A stretch of 64,000 nucleotides of DNA, taken from the NCBI RefSeq assembly GCF_024648825.1, contig NZ_JANBBE010000002.1, positions 620,001-684,000 on the forward strand, written 5' to 3'. Made by a program: the position numbers and the translations under genes. Numbering within the stretch: the stretch's first letter is position 1; every line of letters begins with the position of its first letter. Source of the stretch: Lentzea californiensis. GTDB taxonomy: Bacteria > Actinomycetota > Actinomycetes > Mycobacteriales > Pseudonocardiaceae. Positions 23,103-33,992 of the stretch are shown in pieces. The notes under the pieces are model-generated. The model saw only the letters and a list, made by a program, of their open reading frames with translations, had not been told where the DNA came from and did no database searches.

Positions 23103-23864
23103 TTTCGGGAGATGGGCAAGGTGTTTGTGCTCCTAATATCACGGTGGTCGTGCTATCGATGGACTTGGACTTGTTGTTACGCCGGGGTCACCTGTTGCGC
23201 CGATTGGGTGATGAAAGCGTGCGGCTGGGATATCTGCAGTAACGGCTCTAGAGCGCCTCGCGATACAAGTCAGCTAAAATCGAGGAGGTAAAATTCTATA
23301 CGGACTCGAATAGTGAACCTGTTGTCGGATCTGCCTGGTCGGACTTCGTTAAGTGATGCAGACGCTGTGTCGCTGGAAGCTAACTTTTGCTGACCGAAGT
23401 CAAGGTGAACGCCTGGCCCGCTGGAAATCAGCACCACGACCTCGTGGTGGAGCTTGATCAGGCTGAGCGCGACCCGCTGATCCCGCGCCAGCTTCCGACA
23501 GCCCTCCGTCGACAACGGCAGGATGAACATTTCTGGACAGGCCGTAGGACTGCCCCACTCGACGTGAGGGACGAGCCTGCTGGCAGCGCGGAAGATCGAT
23601 TGCGAGGTCGACGTTCTGAGGCGAACCGCTGGTAGGCAAGATGCGTCAATCGGAGGTCACGAACGGCGAGGACAGGGACATAACTTCGCGAAGCGGACCC
23701 GGTTTGTTACACCCGTTCAGCCGAACGGGTGTTGTCTGACGTTGCGTGAAACGTCGATTAGGACCCGGTCGAAAGGTTCGGTATCGGCGACGATGACCGG
23801 CGCGTCGCGAGAAAGCACCGGGTGGATGCAGCCGGTGGACGGCGGCCGGCGTGCGGAGGCGGAC
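23103..23864. other. Long stretch without a supported gene
   Basis: About 760 nt between the divergent GTPase operon and the DUF3644 gene. Short open frames exist on both strands, but none shows a recognisable motif or a good start. A perfect inverted repeat ACACCCGTT-6nt-AACGGGTGT lies at 23709-23732, upstream of the DUF3644 gene, and may be an operator. Confidence 0.4.
23709..23732. promoter_or_regulatory. 9-bp inverted repeat upstream of the DUF3644 gene
   Basis: ACACCCGTT (23709-23717) and AACGGGTGT (23724-23732) form perfect arms around 6 nt, about 130 nt before the chosen start of the DUF3644 gene. A binding site or a terminator is possible; no T-run follows. Confidence 0.35.
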
Positions 23865-24923
23865 ATGAAGAAGGAAGCTCGCCTGCTCAAGGAGAAGTCA
23901 CTCAGCTCGCTCACGCTGAGCGTTGAACACTTCAACCGTCCCTGGGACACCGGGCGCACCGATGCCGTTCTGATGCTGCTTGACCACTCGTTCGAGATGT
24001 TGTTGAAGGCGGCGATTCTCCATCGCGGCGGGCGGATCCGGGACCCCGGTGAGAAGAACACCATCGGGTTCGACCAATGTGTACGCCGTGCACTCTCGAC
24101 TGATGTAATTCAGTTCCTCACCGAGGAACAGGCTCTGACACTACAATCGATCAACGGCTTGCGAGATGCGGCGCAGCATCACCTGGTAGACATTAGTGAG
24201 GGACACCTGTATCTGCAGGCGCAGTCAGGGATCACGCTGTATCGCGACCTGCTCAAGCTCGTATTCCAGGAAGAACTGCGTGACGTGCTGCCTGATCGCG
24301 TACTTCCTATAGCCACTATTGCGCCGTTAGATCCCATAGCGCTGTTCACGGAGGAAATACAGGAAGTCGCGCGTCTCCTGCAACCAGGAAAACGTCGCCG
24401 CGCAGAAGCGGCCGCCAGGTTGAGGGCCTTGTCCATCGTGGACGGTGCAATGCAAGGCGAGAAGCTCCAGCCAAGCGAAGCGGCGCTGCGGAGACTCGGC
24501 GTTCAGATTGGTAGAGGCACTACCAGTCTCGATGCACTCTTTCCTGGAATCGCAGCCGTCAGGTTCACAACGGAAGGAGTCGGGCCGCGCATCAATCTTC
24601 GGATCGTCAAGAAAGAAGGTATCCCGGTTGCGCTGGTTCCGGAGGGATCGGCCGACTCCAGTGTTGTCGCGGTTAGAAGAGTTGCTGAGCTGGATTACTA
24701 CAATCTTCGGTTTAACTCTCTCGTCAGCAAGCTTGAGATAACGACAAATCAGGCGACGGCTCTAATAACACTGCTTGGCATCAAAGATGACGAAGACTGT
24801 GCCAAGTTGTTCTTCAATACGTGGTGCTACTCGCAGAAGACGTTGGAGCGGATGAAGAAGGCGCTTGAAGAGAAGTCAGTTGAAGCTTGGTGGATCGAAT
24901 ATCGGAGTCGTCAGGCAGGCTGA
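23865..24923 (+). CDS. DUF3644 domain protein, 352 aa
   Basis: The frame is open from 23742, but the first 41 residues look non-coding. ATG 23865 opens with a lysine-rich helix (MKKEARLLKEKSLSSLTLSV), followed by EHFNRPWDTGRTDAVLMLLD and HSFEMLLKAAILHRGG. The pattern of an N-terminal helix, a FNRP/YN-like motif and HSFEMLLKA is that of DUF3644 proteins, found on islands, often next to restriction or other defence genes. GLRDAAQHHLVDIS matches the RDAxxH-like motif of HEPN-type folds, so an RNase-like role is possible. It is A/T-richer than core genes and stands alone. Confidence 0.7.
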   Translation: MKKEARLLKEKSLSSLTLSVEHFNRPWDTGRTDAVLMLLDHSFEMLLKAAILHRGGRIRDPGEKNTIGFDQCVRRALSTDVIQFLTEEQALTLQSINGLRDAAQHHLVDISEGHLYLQAQSGITLYRDLLKLVFQEELRDVLPDRVLPIATIAPLDPIALFTEEIQEVARLLQPGKRRRAEAAARLRALSIVDGAMQGEKLQPSEAALRRLGVQIGRGTTSLDALFPGIAAVRFTTEGVGPRINLRIVKKEGIPVALVPEGSADSSVVAVRRVAELDYYNLRFNSLVSKLEITTNQATALITLLGIKDDEDCAKLFFNTWCYSQKTLERMKKALEEKSVEAWWIEYRSRQAG

Positions 24924-25302
24924 CGGCGGTAGTCACCGAGTTGCTACAGGTGCGGCGGCTGTCCGGAGTGGACGTGCCGACTTCCCCGCCGTGTGGACTG
25001 GGAAGCGGATTATCAAACGATAATTCTCTAATTTCCCTGGGCTCTCTCTGTTCTCTTTGTTGTGCGTCGCTCACCTTTTGTCTGGACGGATACGTTTTCT
25101 TAGGAATCCGCTGGCGCAAGCCGCAGCACTTGTGACGCGAGGCGGTGAAGTTCGTTGTCGCGGGGGCTGTCGTCCTCTATCGGGTACGCGGACTTCACGG
25201 TGACAAGCCCGCTAGCGTTGTTACTCCTCGTCCGTGCCCACCTCGGCGTCTAGGACGTGCTCGGTACGGAGACACGACCACATCGCTGCTCGACCTGGGC
25301 CA
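24924..25302. other. Stretch without a supported gene; possible truncated gene after DUF2637
   Basis: No convincing gene. On the minus strand directly after the DUF2637 stop there is ATG GCC CAG GTC..., encoding only MAQVEQRCGRVSVPSTS before a stop. In related integrative elements a larger gene follows here, so this may be the stub of a deleted one. Confidence 0.35.
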
Positions 25303-25938
25303 TCACTGCATCCCCGCCCTGAGCGTTGCCGCGATCTTCGGCGACAAACCGCGGGAGCAGTTGGTGACTTCGCGGACCCACGCCGGGGTGACCTTCACGT
25401 CCGGACTCAGGTGTTCACGAGCCTCGTTGACGTAGTCCTGCAGCAGCTTCCGTGAGCGCTTAGGCGGAGCCTCAGTGAGGGGAGCGAGGTGTTCATGAAC
25501 GGTCGGGGCAACCTCGACGACCTGCTGGTCAGCGGGTTCGTGAACGCTTGCCGTCTCGCGGATCAAAGTCAGCAGGAGTTCGTAGGAGAGGCCGAGTGCC
25601 ACAGGCGGCCAGGCTGCCACGAGGCGGCCGATCAGCGTCGGCTCGGCGGCCGCGACGTTCGCGGCGAGCGACACGAGCAGCCCAAGGACGAGGCCGGTCC
25701 AAGCGAGCGCGCCGACTGGCTGGCCGGCTCGCTTGCGGGTGAGCATCACCAACGACGCCGAAACGAGCATGCCGTCGACCGAGATCGGCAGGATCCAGGC
25801 CTTCCAACCTTCACCGGCATCCAAAGCGAGCGCCCGCATGTGATCGAACGAGACGACGGCGGCCACGGCTGCGACCGCAGCGACGGCGACGACACACGTT
25901 CGCTTGATCCAGATCGCGGACTCGTTCACGACAGCCAC
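25303..25938 (-). CDS. DUF2637 membrane protein of actinomycete integrative elements, 211 aa
   Basis: The N-terminal half has four hydrophobic segments (VVAVAAVAAVAAVVSF, ISVDGMLVSASLVML, WTGLVLGLLVSLAANVAAA and PPVALGLSYELLLTLI). The sequence HMRALALDAGEGWKAWILPISVDG is typical of DUF2637, a family linked to spread functions of integrating conjugative plasmids such as pSAM2. The C-terminal part is soluble (RSRKLLQDYVNEAREHLS) and HTH-like. GTG 25938 is possible, but GTG 25929, which overlaps the previous stop (GTGA), is the more likely start. It belongs to a three-gene overlapping set with the 71-residue and HTH/zinc-ribbon genes. No transfer or replication core remains nearby. Confidence 0.75.
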   Translation of the reverse strand: MAVVNESAIWIKRTCVVAVAAVAAVAAVVSFDHMRALALDAGEGWKAWILPISVDGMLVSASLVMLTRKRAGQPVGALAWTGLVLGLLVSLAANVAAAEPTLIGRLVAAWPPVALGLSYELLLTLIRETASVHEPADQQVVEVAPTVHEHLAPLTEAPPKRSRKLLQDYVNEAREHLSPDVKVTPAWVREVTNCSRGLSPKIAATLRAGMQ

Positions 25939-26141
25939 CGGGCCTGCCGAGGTTCAGAGCAGGTGCACGGGGTGAAGTTCCAGGTGCGGCGCCGAGCGGC
26001 GTCCGGGCCCGACAGGGAGTTGGTCGCGTCTCGAAGTTTCTCAGCCGCAGCGCGGGACTCATAGCAGCGCGCTGGTGACGTCCAGCCGCGCGGATGGATC
26101 CGTGAGACCGGCTCGGAGTAGGAGAGGTGAACGCGGCTCAT
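25926..26141 (-). CDS. Small hypothetical protein, 71 aa, integrative-element operon
   Basis: ATG 26141 overlaps the stop of the frameshifted HTH gene (ATGA), and the stop lies 3 nt into the DUF2637 start region. The product (MSRVHLSYSEPVSRIHPRGW, then SRAAAEKLRDATNSL and NFTPCTCSEP) contains a possible CxC near the end. It sits in the order HTH protein, this gene, DUF2637, as in other actinomycete elements. No function known. Confidence 0.55.
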   Translation of the reverse strand: MSRVHLSYSEPVSRIHPRGWTSPARCYESRAAAEKLRDATNSLSGPDAARRRTWNFTPCTCSEPRQARWLS

Positions 26142-26757
26142 CGCGACATCACCGCTGGGTGGCAGCGCGGGCACAGGGATGACCGGGTTCGGTCCTCGTC
26201 GAGCCAGACGACCCGAGCCGACACCGGATCGGAGTCACGAGCGTCGCACTCGCCGCAGACTGCCGAGCGCCCGCCGGGCGCGCTCCGCGCGGGACGGTTC
26301 CTCGGACGGTTAAGGGAAGGATCGGGTGCAGTGCTTGCACCCCGTTGCGTCGTGGATTGCACCTCGTGGCCGTTGATTGCACCCCGTCCTGCTCAGCGAG
26401 GTGCGATACGTGCACCTCGTCACACATGGCGAGGTCCCAGCCCTGAGGGCGGCGGTCGGCGCGCTTGATGTGAGCGGCCAGGATGTCCGGGTCTGAAGGC
26501 TTGATCAGGCGCAACGCGTGAAGACGATCGAGAGTCGTGCGCACGGTTCGTTCGGACAAACGGGTGTAGCGGGTCAGCGTCGCGACCGACGGGAACGAAT
26601 TTCGCCCGAACGGGTCGGCGTGGTTGGCGAGGCCGATGAGGACTACTGCGAGTGAGCTTGAGGTCTTGCGGTTGGTTGGGATCGGGGCGGTGTTGAGCGC
26701 CCACGCGATCGCTTCGATGCTCACGGCGTCACCGCCGTGATGAGGGTCATGCGGCAC
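26138..26757 (-). pseudogene. HTH protein with C-terminal zinc ribbon, split by a frameshift
   Basis: The N-terminal frame (GTG 26757 or, better, GTG 26724) encodes MSIEAIAWALN and a winged-helix segment (FPSVATLTRYTRLSERTVRT, LDRLHALRLIKPSDPD). This type is common in actinomycete integrative elements and resembles replication or control proteins. Near 26370 the sequence continues in another frame, which gives TAPDPSLNRPRNRP and then a zinc ribbon CGECDARDSDPVSARVVWLD ... CPRCHP. That frame ends at a TGA (26138) overlapping the next gene's ATG, so it is the original end. In the first frame the tail from residue 135 is nonsense. The gene is therefore frameshifted (or misread by one base), suggesting a decaying element. 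Confidence 0.7.
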
Positions 26758-26817
26758 GATGTGCGCACGGTCGGACCTCCACGTCCGATCGAGGCCCCGT
26801 CGCGCTGCTGGAACAGC

Positions 26818-26853
26818 GAACGGGGCCGCCTACGTCGGTAGGCGGCCCCGTTC
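26818..26853. terminator. Strong hairpin at the island/core boundary
   Basis: Perfect 16-bp arms (GAACGGGGCCGCCTAC at 26818-26833 and its complement at 26838-26853) with a 4-nt loop. It lies 9 nt past the stop of the MBL-fold gene, so it is best read as that gene's terminator. It also marks the join between the integrative-element remnant and core genes. Confidence 0.75.
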
Positions 26854-26861
26854 GGCCAAGA

Positions 26862-27539
26862 TCACCAGCCTCGCTCGCGCCATTCGGCGAGCTTCGGACG
26901 CTCGACGCCTAGGGTCGAGTCGTCGCCGTGACCTGGGTAGAACCACGTGTCGTCCGGCAGTTTGCCGAAGATCCGCTCTTCCAGGTCGGCCATCAGGCTT
27001 GCGAAGTTGTCTGGACTTGTTGTCCGCCCAGGACCACCCGGAAAGAGTGAATCTCCGGTGAAGAGGTGCGGGTGGCCGTCCGGGTCGTCGTAGACGACGG
27101 CGATGGAGCCCGGTGTGTGGCCGCGCAGGTGGATGATCGAAAGCGGGACTTCTCCCACGTTGATGGTGTCGCCGTGCTCCACCAGGGTGTCCGGCGGGAC
27201 GGGGAGGACGGGGGCGTCCAGTTCGTGGGCGACGGTGTTCGAGCCGTGGGCGCCGGCCAGTGCTCCGAGTGCCTGCCAGTGATCGGCGTGCTGGTGCGTG
27301 GTCACGATCGTGCGCAGCCGCGGGCGGTCCGGGAGGAAGCCCAGCAGGTCCGACAGGCGCTCGTGGTCGTTCGCCGCGTCGATGAGCAACGCTTCGTTCG
27401 TGGACCGGCAAACGAGCAGGTAGGCGTTGTTGTCCATCGGGCCGACGGAGATCTTCGTGATGGTCAGCGCGGCCAGGGTGCGGCGGGCCGCGGGACCCTC
27501 TGGATCGACGTGACCGGTGTAGTTCTCGTGTACGTCCAC
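26862..27539 (-). CDS. MBL-fold metallo-hydrolase (glyoxalase II-like), 225 aa
   Basis: A zinc-dependent hydrolase of the metallo-beta-lactamase fold. The signature THQHADHWQAL (HxHxDH), then HLRGHTPGSIAVVYDD, LFTGDSLFPGGPGR and FYPGHGDDST are all present. That is the full metal site of hydroxyacylglutathione-hydrolase-like proteins. In actinomycetes this gene is regularly found a few genes from uvrA, as here. The substrate is likely a thioester of a low-molecular-weight thiol, but is not shown by the sequence. Confidence 0.85.
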   Translation of the reverse strand: MDVHENYTGHVDPEGPAARRTLAALTITKISVGPMDNNAYLLVCRSTNEALLIDAANDHERLSDLLGFLPDRPRLRTIVTTHQHADHWQALGALAGAHGSNTVAHELDAPVLPVPPDTLVEHGDTINVGEVPLSIIHLRGHTPGSIAVVYDDPDGHPHLFTGDSLFPGGPGRTTSPDNFASLMADLEERIFGKLPDDTWFYPGHGDDSTLGVERPKLAEWRERGW

Positions 27540-27677
27540 GGTGGCAGACGGTAGTCGTTCGAAGCGGTGCAGCGCACACCTTCAGGTTGCATACAGGTTG
27601 CACTCATAGGGTAAGTAAAGGTCAACACCTAGTCGCCGCTTACCCCGAAAGCACCAACGAACAGGTCCCCGCCTCTC

Positions 27678-28826
27678 GTGATTCCAGAGCAACGGCAGAA
27701 GCCCCGGACGGCCCGCAGGGTCAGCTGGGACGTCCTCCGCGTCGTCGCCATCGGGTGCGTGCTGCTCCACCACGCCACGCTCACGAGCGTCAGCAGCCAC
27801 CCCGATCTCGGGCCGTTGCCGTTCACCTTCCCGATGTCGATGGGCGCCAGCACGTTGATGGTCGTCTCGGCCTTCTTCGCCTGCGTGTCGCTCCACAGCG
27901 GCAAGCCGGGACGGTTCCTGTGGAGAAGACTCGCCAGACTGCTGCCCGCGTACGTGGCGGCGGTGCTGCTCACGTTCGCGGTGCAGAGGTGGATCGCGCC
28001 GGAGGGGTGGAGTCAGCTCGACGGCAGGGACGTCGTCTACAACCTGTTGCTGATCAACCAGTGGATGCCGGACGTCGACATCGTCGACTTCGCCTACTGG
28101 ACGGTGCCGGTGCAGATCGCCGCGTTCGTCGCCGGTGCCGTGCTCGTGAAGTTCCTGAGAGGCACCCGGCTCCAGGTCTTCCTGTGGGTGCTCATCGTCA
28201 CGCCGTTGCTGCTCAGGCCGTTGTTGGACCACTCGCACACGCTGTTCGTGGTCTACAACGGCTTCGCGCTGCACAGGGCGCAGTTGTTCGCGGCCGGGAT
28301 CGCGATCTGGCTGTGGCACAAGGACAGGGTGAAGACGCCGCACCTCGTCGCGCTCCTGACGGCCACGCTGGTCGCGCAGGCGGTGCACACGACGGAGTAC
28401 GGATCAACGCTCGGCTTCGCGGTGCTGCTGCTCATGGTCTGTGCGGCGGCCGCAGGGCCGGACTGGCTGTTCTTCAGCCCGATCGCGCGGCCCGTTACGT
28501 GGCTCGCGGGCATCTCGTACGGGGTCTACCTCGTGCACCAGCAGATCGGCACCGTGGTGATGGACCGCATGCACGCCGCTGGGCTGCGGTCCTGGTGGCT
28601 CCTCGCCGGCTTCGTCACCTCGGCGCTGGTGCTCGGCTGGGCGATGACGAAGTTCGTCGAACGCCCCGCCTACAAGCTGCTCACTCAGATCCAGTCGGGC
28701 AGGTCCGGCAGCTCTCCGCGCAGGTCGGAACCGTCGGTCCTGCCGGTCAGCCACCCCAGGACGGCGCTGGCGGACCCGCTCACCGAGCTGCGGCTCGCCG
28801 GGCCGTTGAGCGCCCAGCTGCGCTGA
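27678..28826 (+). CDS. Acyltransferase-3 family membrane protein, 382 aa
   Basis: A multi-pass membrane enzyme of the acyltransferase-3 (OafA/NodX) family that transfers acyl groups to sugars or other surface molecules. The opening WDVLRVVAIGCVLLHH carries the usual Arg and His of motif 1. A run of about ten hydrophobic segments follows, and GISYGVYLVHQQIG near residue 280 is the conserved late motif. GTG 27678 is the start. Its 3' end overlaps the convergent mycothiol-dependent gene by 142 nt, so the last 40 residues may be a non-conserved tail. Confidence 0.85.
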   Translation: MIPEQRQKPRTARRVSWDVLRVVAIGCVLLHHATLTSVSSHPDLGPLPFTFPMSMGASTLMVVSAFFACVSLHSGKPGRFLWRRLARLLPAYVAAVLLTFAVQRWIAPEGWSQLDGRDVVYNLLLINQWMPDVDIVDFAYWTVPVQIAAFVAGAVLVKFLRGTRLQVFLWVLIVTPLLLRPLLDHSHTLFVVYNGFALHRAQLFAAGIAIWLWHKDRVKTPHLVALLTATLVAQAVHTTEYGSTLGFAVLLLMVCAAAAGPDWLFFSPIARPVTWLAGISYGVYLVHQQIGTVVMDRMHAAGLRSWWLLAGFVTSALVLGWAMTKFVERPAYKLLTQIQSGRSGSSPRRSEPSVLPVSHPRTALADPLTELRLAGPLSAQLR

Positions 28827-29437
28827 CTGCCGTCGGGCAGGGTCACCTCGATGCCGAACGGGTCGACCCTGCCCTCGAACTGCTTCACCGCGTCGTCGAG
28901 GAACTCCTCGACGAAGTCGGCGGGCAGGTCGGCGAACCCCACGCCCGCGTCCAGGTCGATCAGGTGGATCCAGATCTCGCGCAGGCGGAACAACGGCACA
29001 GTGGATGCCGGGATCGTCTGGCCCTTGGGCGCGGTGACCTCCGAACGCCAGGCGTGCGCGGGGAACTCGCGGCACGCGGCGTCGAACCGCTGGCAGGCGG
29101 AGTCCAGGTCGGCACGGATTACCTGCACAAGCCGGTGGGAACCCTCTTCGATGTCGGCGTCGCGATCCGCACGCGACGCGTAGGCCTGGTGCTCGACCCC
29201 GGTCTTCGCCCATGTGAGCAGGTTCACCAGCGCGTCGGCGTTGCGCGCGAGGTGGGTGATGACGTGTCCGCGGGTCCAGCCGGGCAGCAGGCTCTGACCG
29301 CGCATCGCGGCCTCGTCCAGCTCCTCGACGACCTCGTACAGCACGTCCGTCGCCTCGCGCACCGCGGTGATGTGCCGGTCTGGCACCCCTCGCGGTGCAG
29401 GTACGGACGTGTGCTGCGTGGACGGCGTGTAGGTCAT
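28685..29437 (-). CDS. Maleylpyruvate isomerase-family mycothiol-dependent enzyme, 250 aa
   Basis: A DinB-like four-helix metalloenzyme of the MDMPI family. WTRGHVITHLARNADALVNL contains the first metal His residues, and REIWIHLIDLDAG contains another. The C-terminal domain (WALNGPASRSSVSGSASAVLGWLTGR) is the usual MDMPI_C domain. Members use mycothiol as cofactor for isomerisation or S-transfer, which fits an actinobacterium. Its 3' end overlaps the convergent acyltransferase gene. Confidence 0.85.
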   Translation of the reverse strand: MTYTPSTQHTSVPAPRGVPDRHITAVREATDVLYEVVEELDEAAMRGQSLLPGWTRGHVITHLARNADALVNLLTWAKTGVEHQAYASRADRDADIEEGSHRLVQVIRADLDSACQRFDAACREFPAHAWRSEVTAPKGQTIPASTVPLFRLREIWIHLIDLDAGVGFADLPADFVEEFLDDAVKQFEGRVDPFGIEVTLPDGSQRSWALNGPASRSSVSGSASAVLGWLTGRTDGSDLRGELPDLPDWI

Positions 29438-29598
29438 GTGCTGCCTCTCCCCGACGTTGAGGCTCTGATCGAAGTGACCAGACTATGAGTAAAGGCAGCT
29501 CAGGGGAATGCGATAGCCGTCGGAACCGTTTCTGTCAGGGGTCAGCCCTAGCATGGTCGGCGGGTCGGTCGCAGCCTCCGAACCGATGCTAGTACTCT

Positions 29599-29614
29599 TC
29601 GAACGCTTGTTCGG
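29599..29614. promoter_or_regulatory. LexA/SOS box upstream of uvrA
   Basis: CGAACGCTTGTTCG contains a perfect GAAC-N4-GTTC palindrome, the actinobacterial LexA consensus, 12 nt before the uvrA start. It places uvrA under SOS control. Confidence 0.8.
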
Positions 29615-29625
29615 GAGAGTGTGGC

Positions 29626-32540
<2,915 letters not shown>

Positions 32541-32541
<1 letters not shown>

Positions 32542-32720
32542 TGATCCCACTCGATGCGCTGGCCCACCGCGAGCGCGCTCTTCAGGCGTCGCGCGGCGAG
32601 CCCACTGCGTACCCCTTCAGCCTCGTTGAGGTGCTCGACTCGTCGGAGCTGGCACTCCGCCGCGTCGCGGCTGTCGGTTGGTTGCGGACCCTGGAACGGC
32701 TTCCTCAGCTGGTCGACTAA
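32541..32720 (+). CDS. Small hypothetical protein, 59 aa
   Basis: ATG 32541 overlaps the last base of the uvrA stop; a GTG at 32538 is an alternative. The product is helical (HRERALQASRGEPTAYPFSL, LALRRVAAVGWLRTLERL). The overlap with uvrA suggests translation coupling, but no family is recognised, and the sequence could be a chance frame. Confidence 0.4.
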
Positions 32721-32841
32721 GTGAACCCGGGCGGCCTAGTGAGGCGGTGGAGTCTCACTAGAGCCGTAGTACAGCCGGTGAGGAATTACCGGTCTCCTGT
32801 GAGATGTGCCCAGGAGCTGTCACTCGGACGAGCTATCCGGG

Positions 32842-33318
32842 ATGATGGCGGCCGTGTCACTGAACCGCTATCGCTTCCGCAGCGTGTGGCACGTCGACGC
32901 GTCCCCGGCTGATGTGTACGAGGTGCTGTCCGACATCGCGAACTACCCGCTGTGGTGGCACGAGGTCCGGAGAGCCACGAAGATCGACGACGAGACCGGC
33001 GAGCTCAGGTGCCGGTCGTTCCTGCCGTTCGACCTGGTCGTGCAGGTCAAGCACAGCATTCGCAACCAGCAGGCGGGTCTGCTGCGGGCCACGCTGTCGG
33101 GTGATCTCGAAGGCTATGCGAGCTGGGAGATCATTGGCCGCGACGGCGGCACCGACCTCGTGTTCGACCAGGAGGTCGTGGTCAACAAGGCGTTGCTGCG
33201 GCGCCTGGTGCTCATCGCCAAGCCGTTCTTCCGCGGCAACCACGACATCATGATGCGTGGCGGGTTCAAGGGCCTGAAGCAGTTCCTCGAAGCGAAAGCC
33301 GCGAGCCGCGAGTCCTGA
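32842..33318 (+). CDS. SRPBCC/polyketide cyclase-like protein, about 158 aa
   Basis: A START/SRPBCC-fold protein. Visible pattern: HVDASPADVYEVLSDIANYP, then LWWHEVRRATKID, and in the middle GYASWEIIGRDGGTDLVFDQ; the last helix is FKGLKQFLEAKAA. Members bind hydrophobic ligands or act in polyketide or lipid metabolism. ATG 32842 (or 32845) suits the conserved N-terminus better than the upstream in-frame ATG. No partner enzyme lies next to it, so the ligand is unknown. Confidence 0.75.
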   Translation: MMAAVSLNRYRFRSVWHVDASPADVYEVLSDIANYPLWWHEVRRATKIDDETGELRCRSFLPFDLVVQVKHSIRNQQAGLLRATLSGDLEGYASWEIIGRDGGTDLVFDQEVVVNKALLRRLVLIAKPFFRGNHDIMMRGGFKGLKQFLEAKAASRES

Positions 33319-33320
33319 TC

Positions 33321-33917
33321 TCAGGCGCGGCCGGACAGGTGCCGCACCAGCAACCCCAGCTGCTCCGCGTACTTCGCGGCGAACTCGGGCGTGGCCGGGT
33401 CCTCGCCGGTGATCTGCCCGGCGGTCTGCCGCAGCGTCAACGGCGCTGAGGCCGCTGCCATCAGGGCCAGCAGCAGGAACGCGGGTTCGATCCCGGCGGG
33501 GAGTTCGCCGGCGGCCTGACGGGCCCGCATCCCCTCCACCTGGCCGCGGAAGAACTCCTCGTCGGTCGGCGGGCTGTCGCCTGCCAGGTTCGCCCACGCC
33601 CACATGCGGCCGTGGTCGGTGAGCGTGGTCATGACGAACCCCGACACCACCTCGTCCAGCGCCTGCTGCCGGCCCGCGAGCTCGGCGGCGGAGGAGTGCC
33701 AGCTCGTGGCGAGCTCCTTGTAAAGGCCTTCCTTGCCGCCGAAGTAGTACGAGATCAGCTGCTTGTTCACGCCCGCCCGCGCCGCGATGTCCGTCGTGCG
33801 CGTGGCCGCGTACCCCTTCGCACCGAACTCCGCCGCGGCCGCTTCCAGCAGCAGTGCCCGCGTGCGTTCGGGGTCGCGCTTGCGTTCCGAGGCGGCGGGA
33901 GAGCGGCGTTGATCCAC
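33321..33917 (-). CDS. TetR-family transcriptional regulator, 198 aa
   Basis: Standard TetR N-terminal helix-turn-helix: RALLLEAAAAEFGAKGYAAT, then RTTDIAARAGVNKQLISYYF and GGKEGLYKEL. The C-terminal ligand domain is about 150 residues. It is divergent from the FAD-dependent monooxygenase gene, with a symmetric operator-like palindrome between them, so it most likely represses that gene and itself and responds to a small molecule that the monooxygenase metabolises. Confidence 0.9.
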   Translation of the reverse strand: MDQRRSPAASERKRDPERTRALLLEAAAAEFGAKGYAATRTTDIAARAGVNKQLISYYFGGKEGLYKELATSWHSSAAELAGRQQALDEVVSGFVMTTLTDHGRMWAWANLAGDSPPTDEEFFRGQVEGMRARQAAGELPAGIEPAFLLLALMAAASAPLTLRQTAGQITGEDPATPEFAAKYAEQLGLLVRHLSGRA

Positions 33918-33943
33918 GGCGACACGGTAGCCGACGGGCTGTT

Positions 33944-33982
33944 TTCAACCAACGAGTTGACTTAATCAACCAAGCGGTTGAA
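33944..33982. promoter_or_regulatory. Nested palindrome, candidate TetR operator
   Basis: An outer pair TTCAACC (33944-33950) / GGTTGAA (33976-33982) encloses an inner pair GTTGA / TCAAC around CTTAA, all with one centre. The site lies between the divergent TetR and monooxygenase genes, 10 nt before the monooxygenase ATG. This is a typical TetR-type autoregulatory operator. Confidence 0.65.
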
Positions 33983-33992
33983 ACTCGGCGGC

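Noticed and set aside
23387..23639. Open frames on both strands between the GTPase and DUF3644 genes
   Set aside because: No motif, no ribosome site and overlapping competing frames; probably degraded DNA.
24814..25119. A minus-strand 101-aa frame with Arg-Glu repeats
   Set aside because: It is low complexity and antisense to the end of the DUF3644 gene, with no start context.
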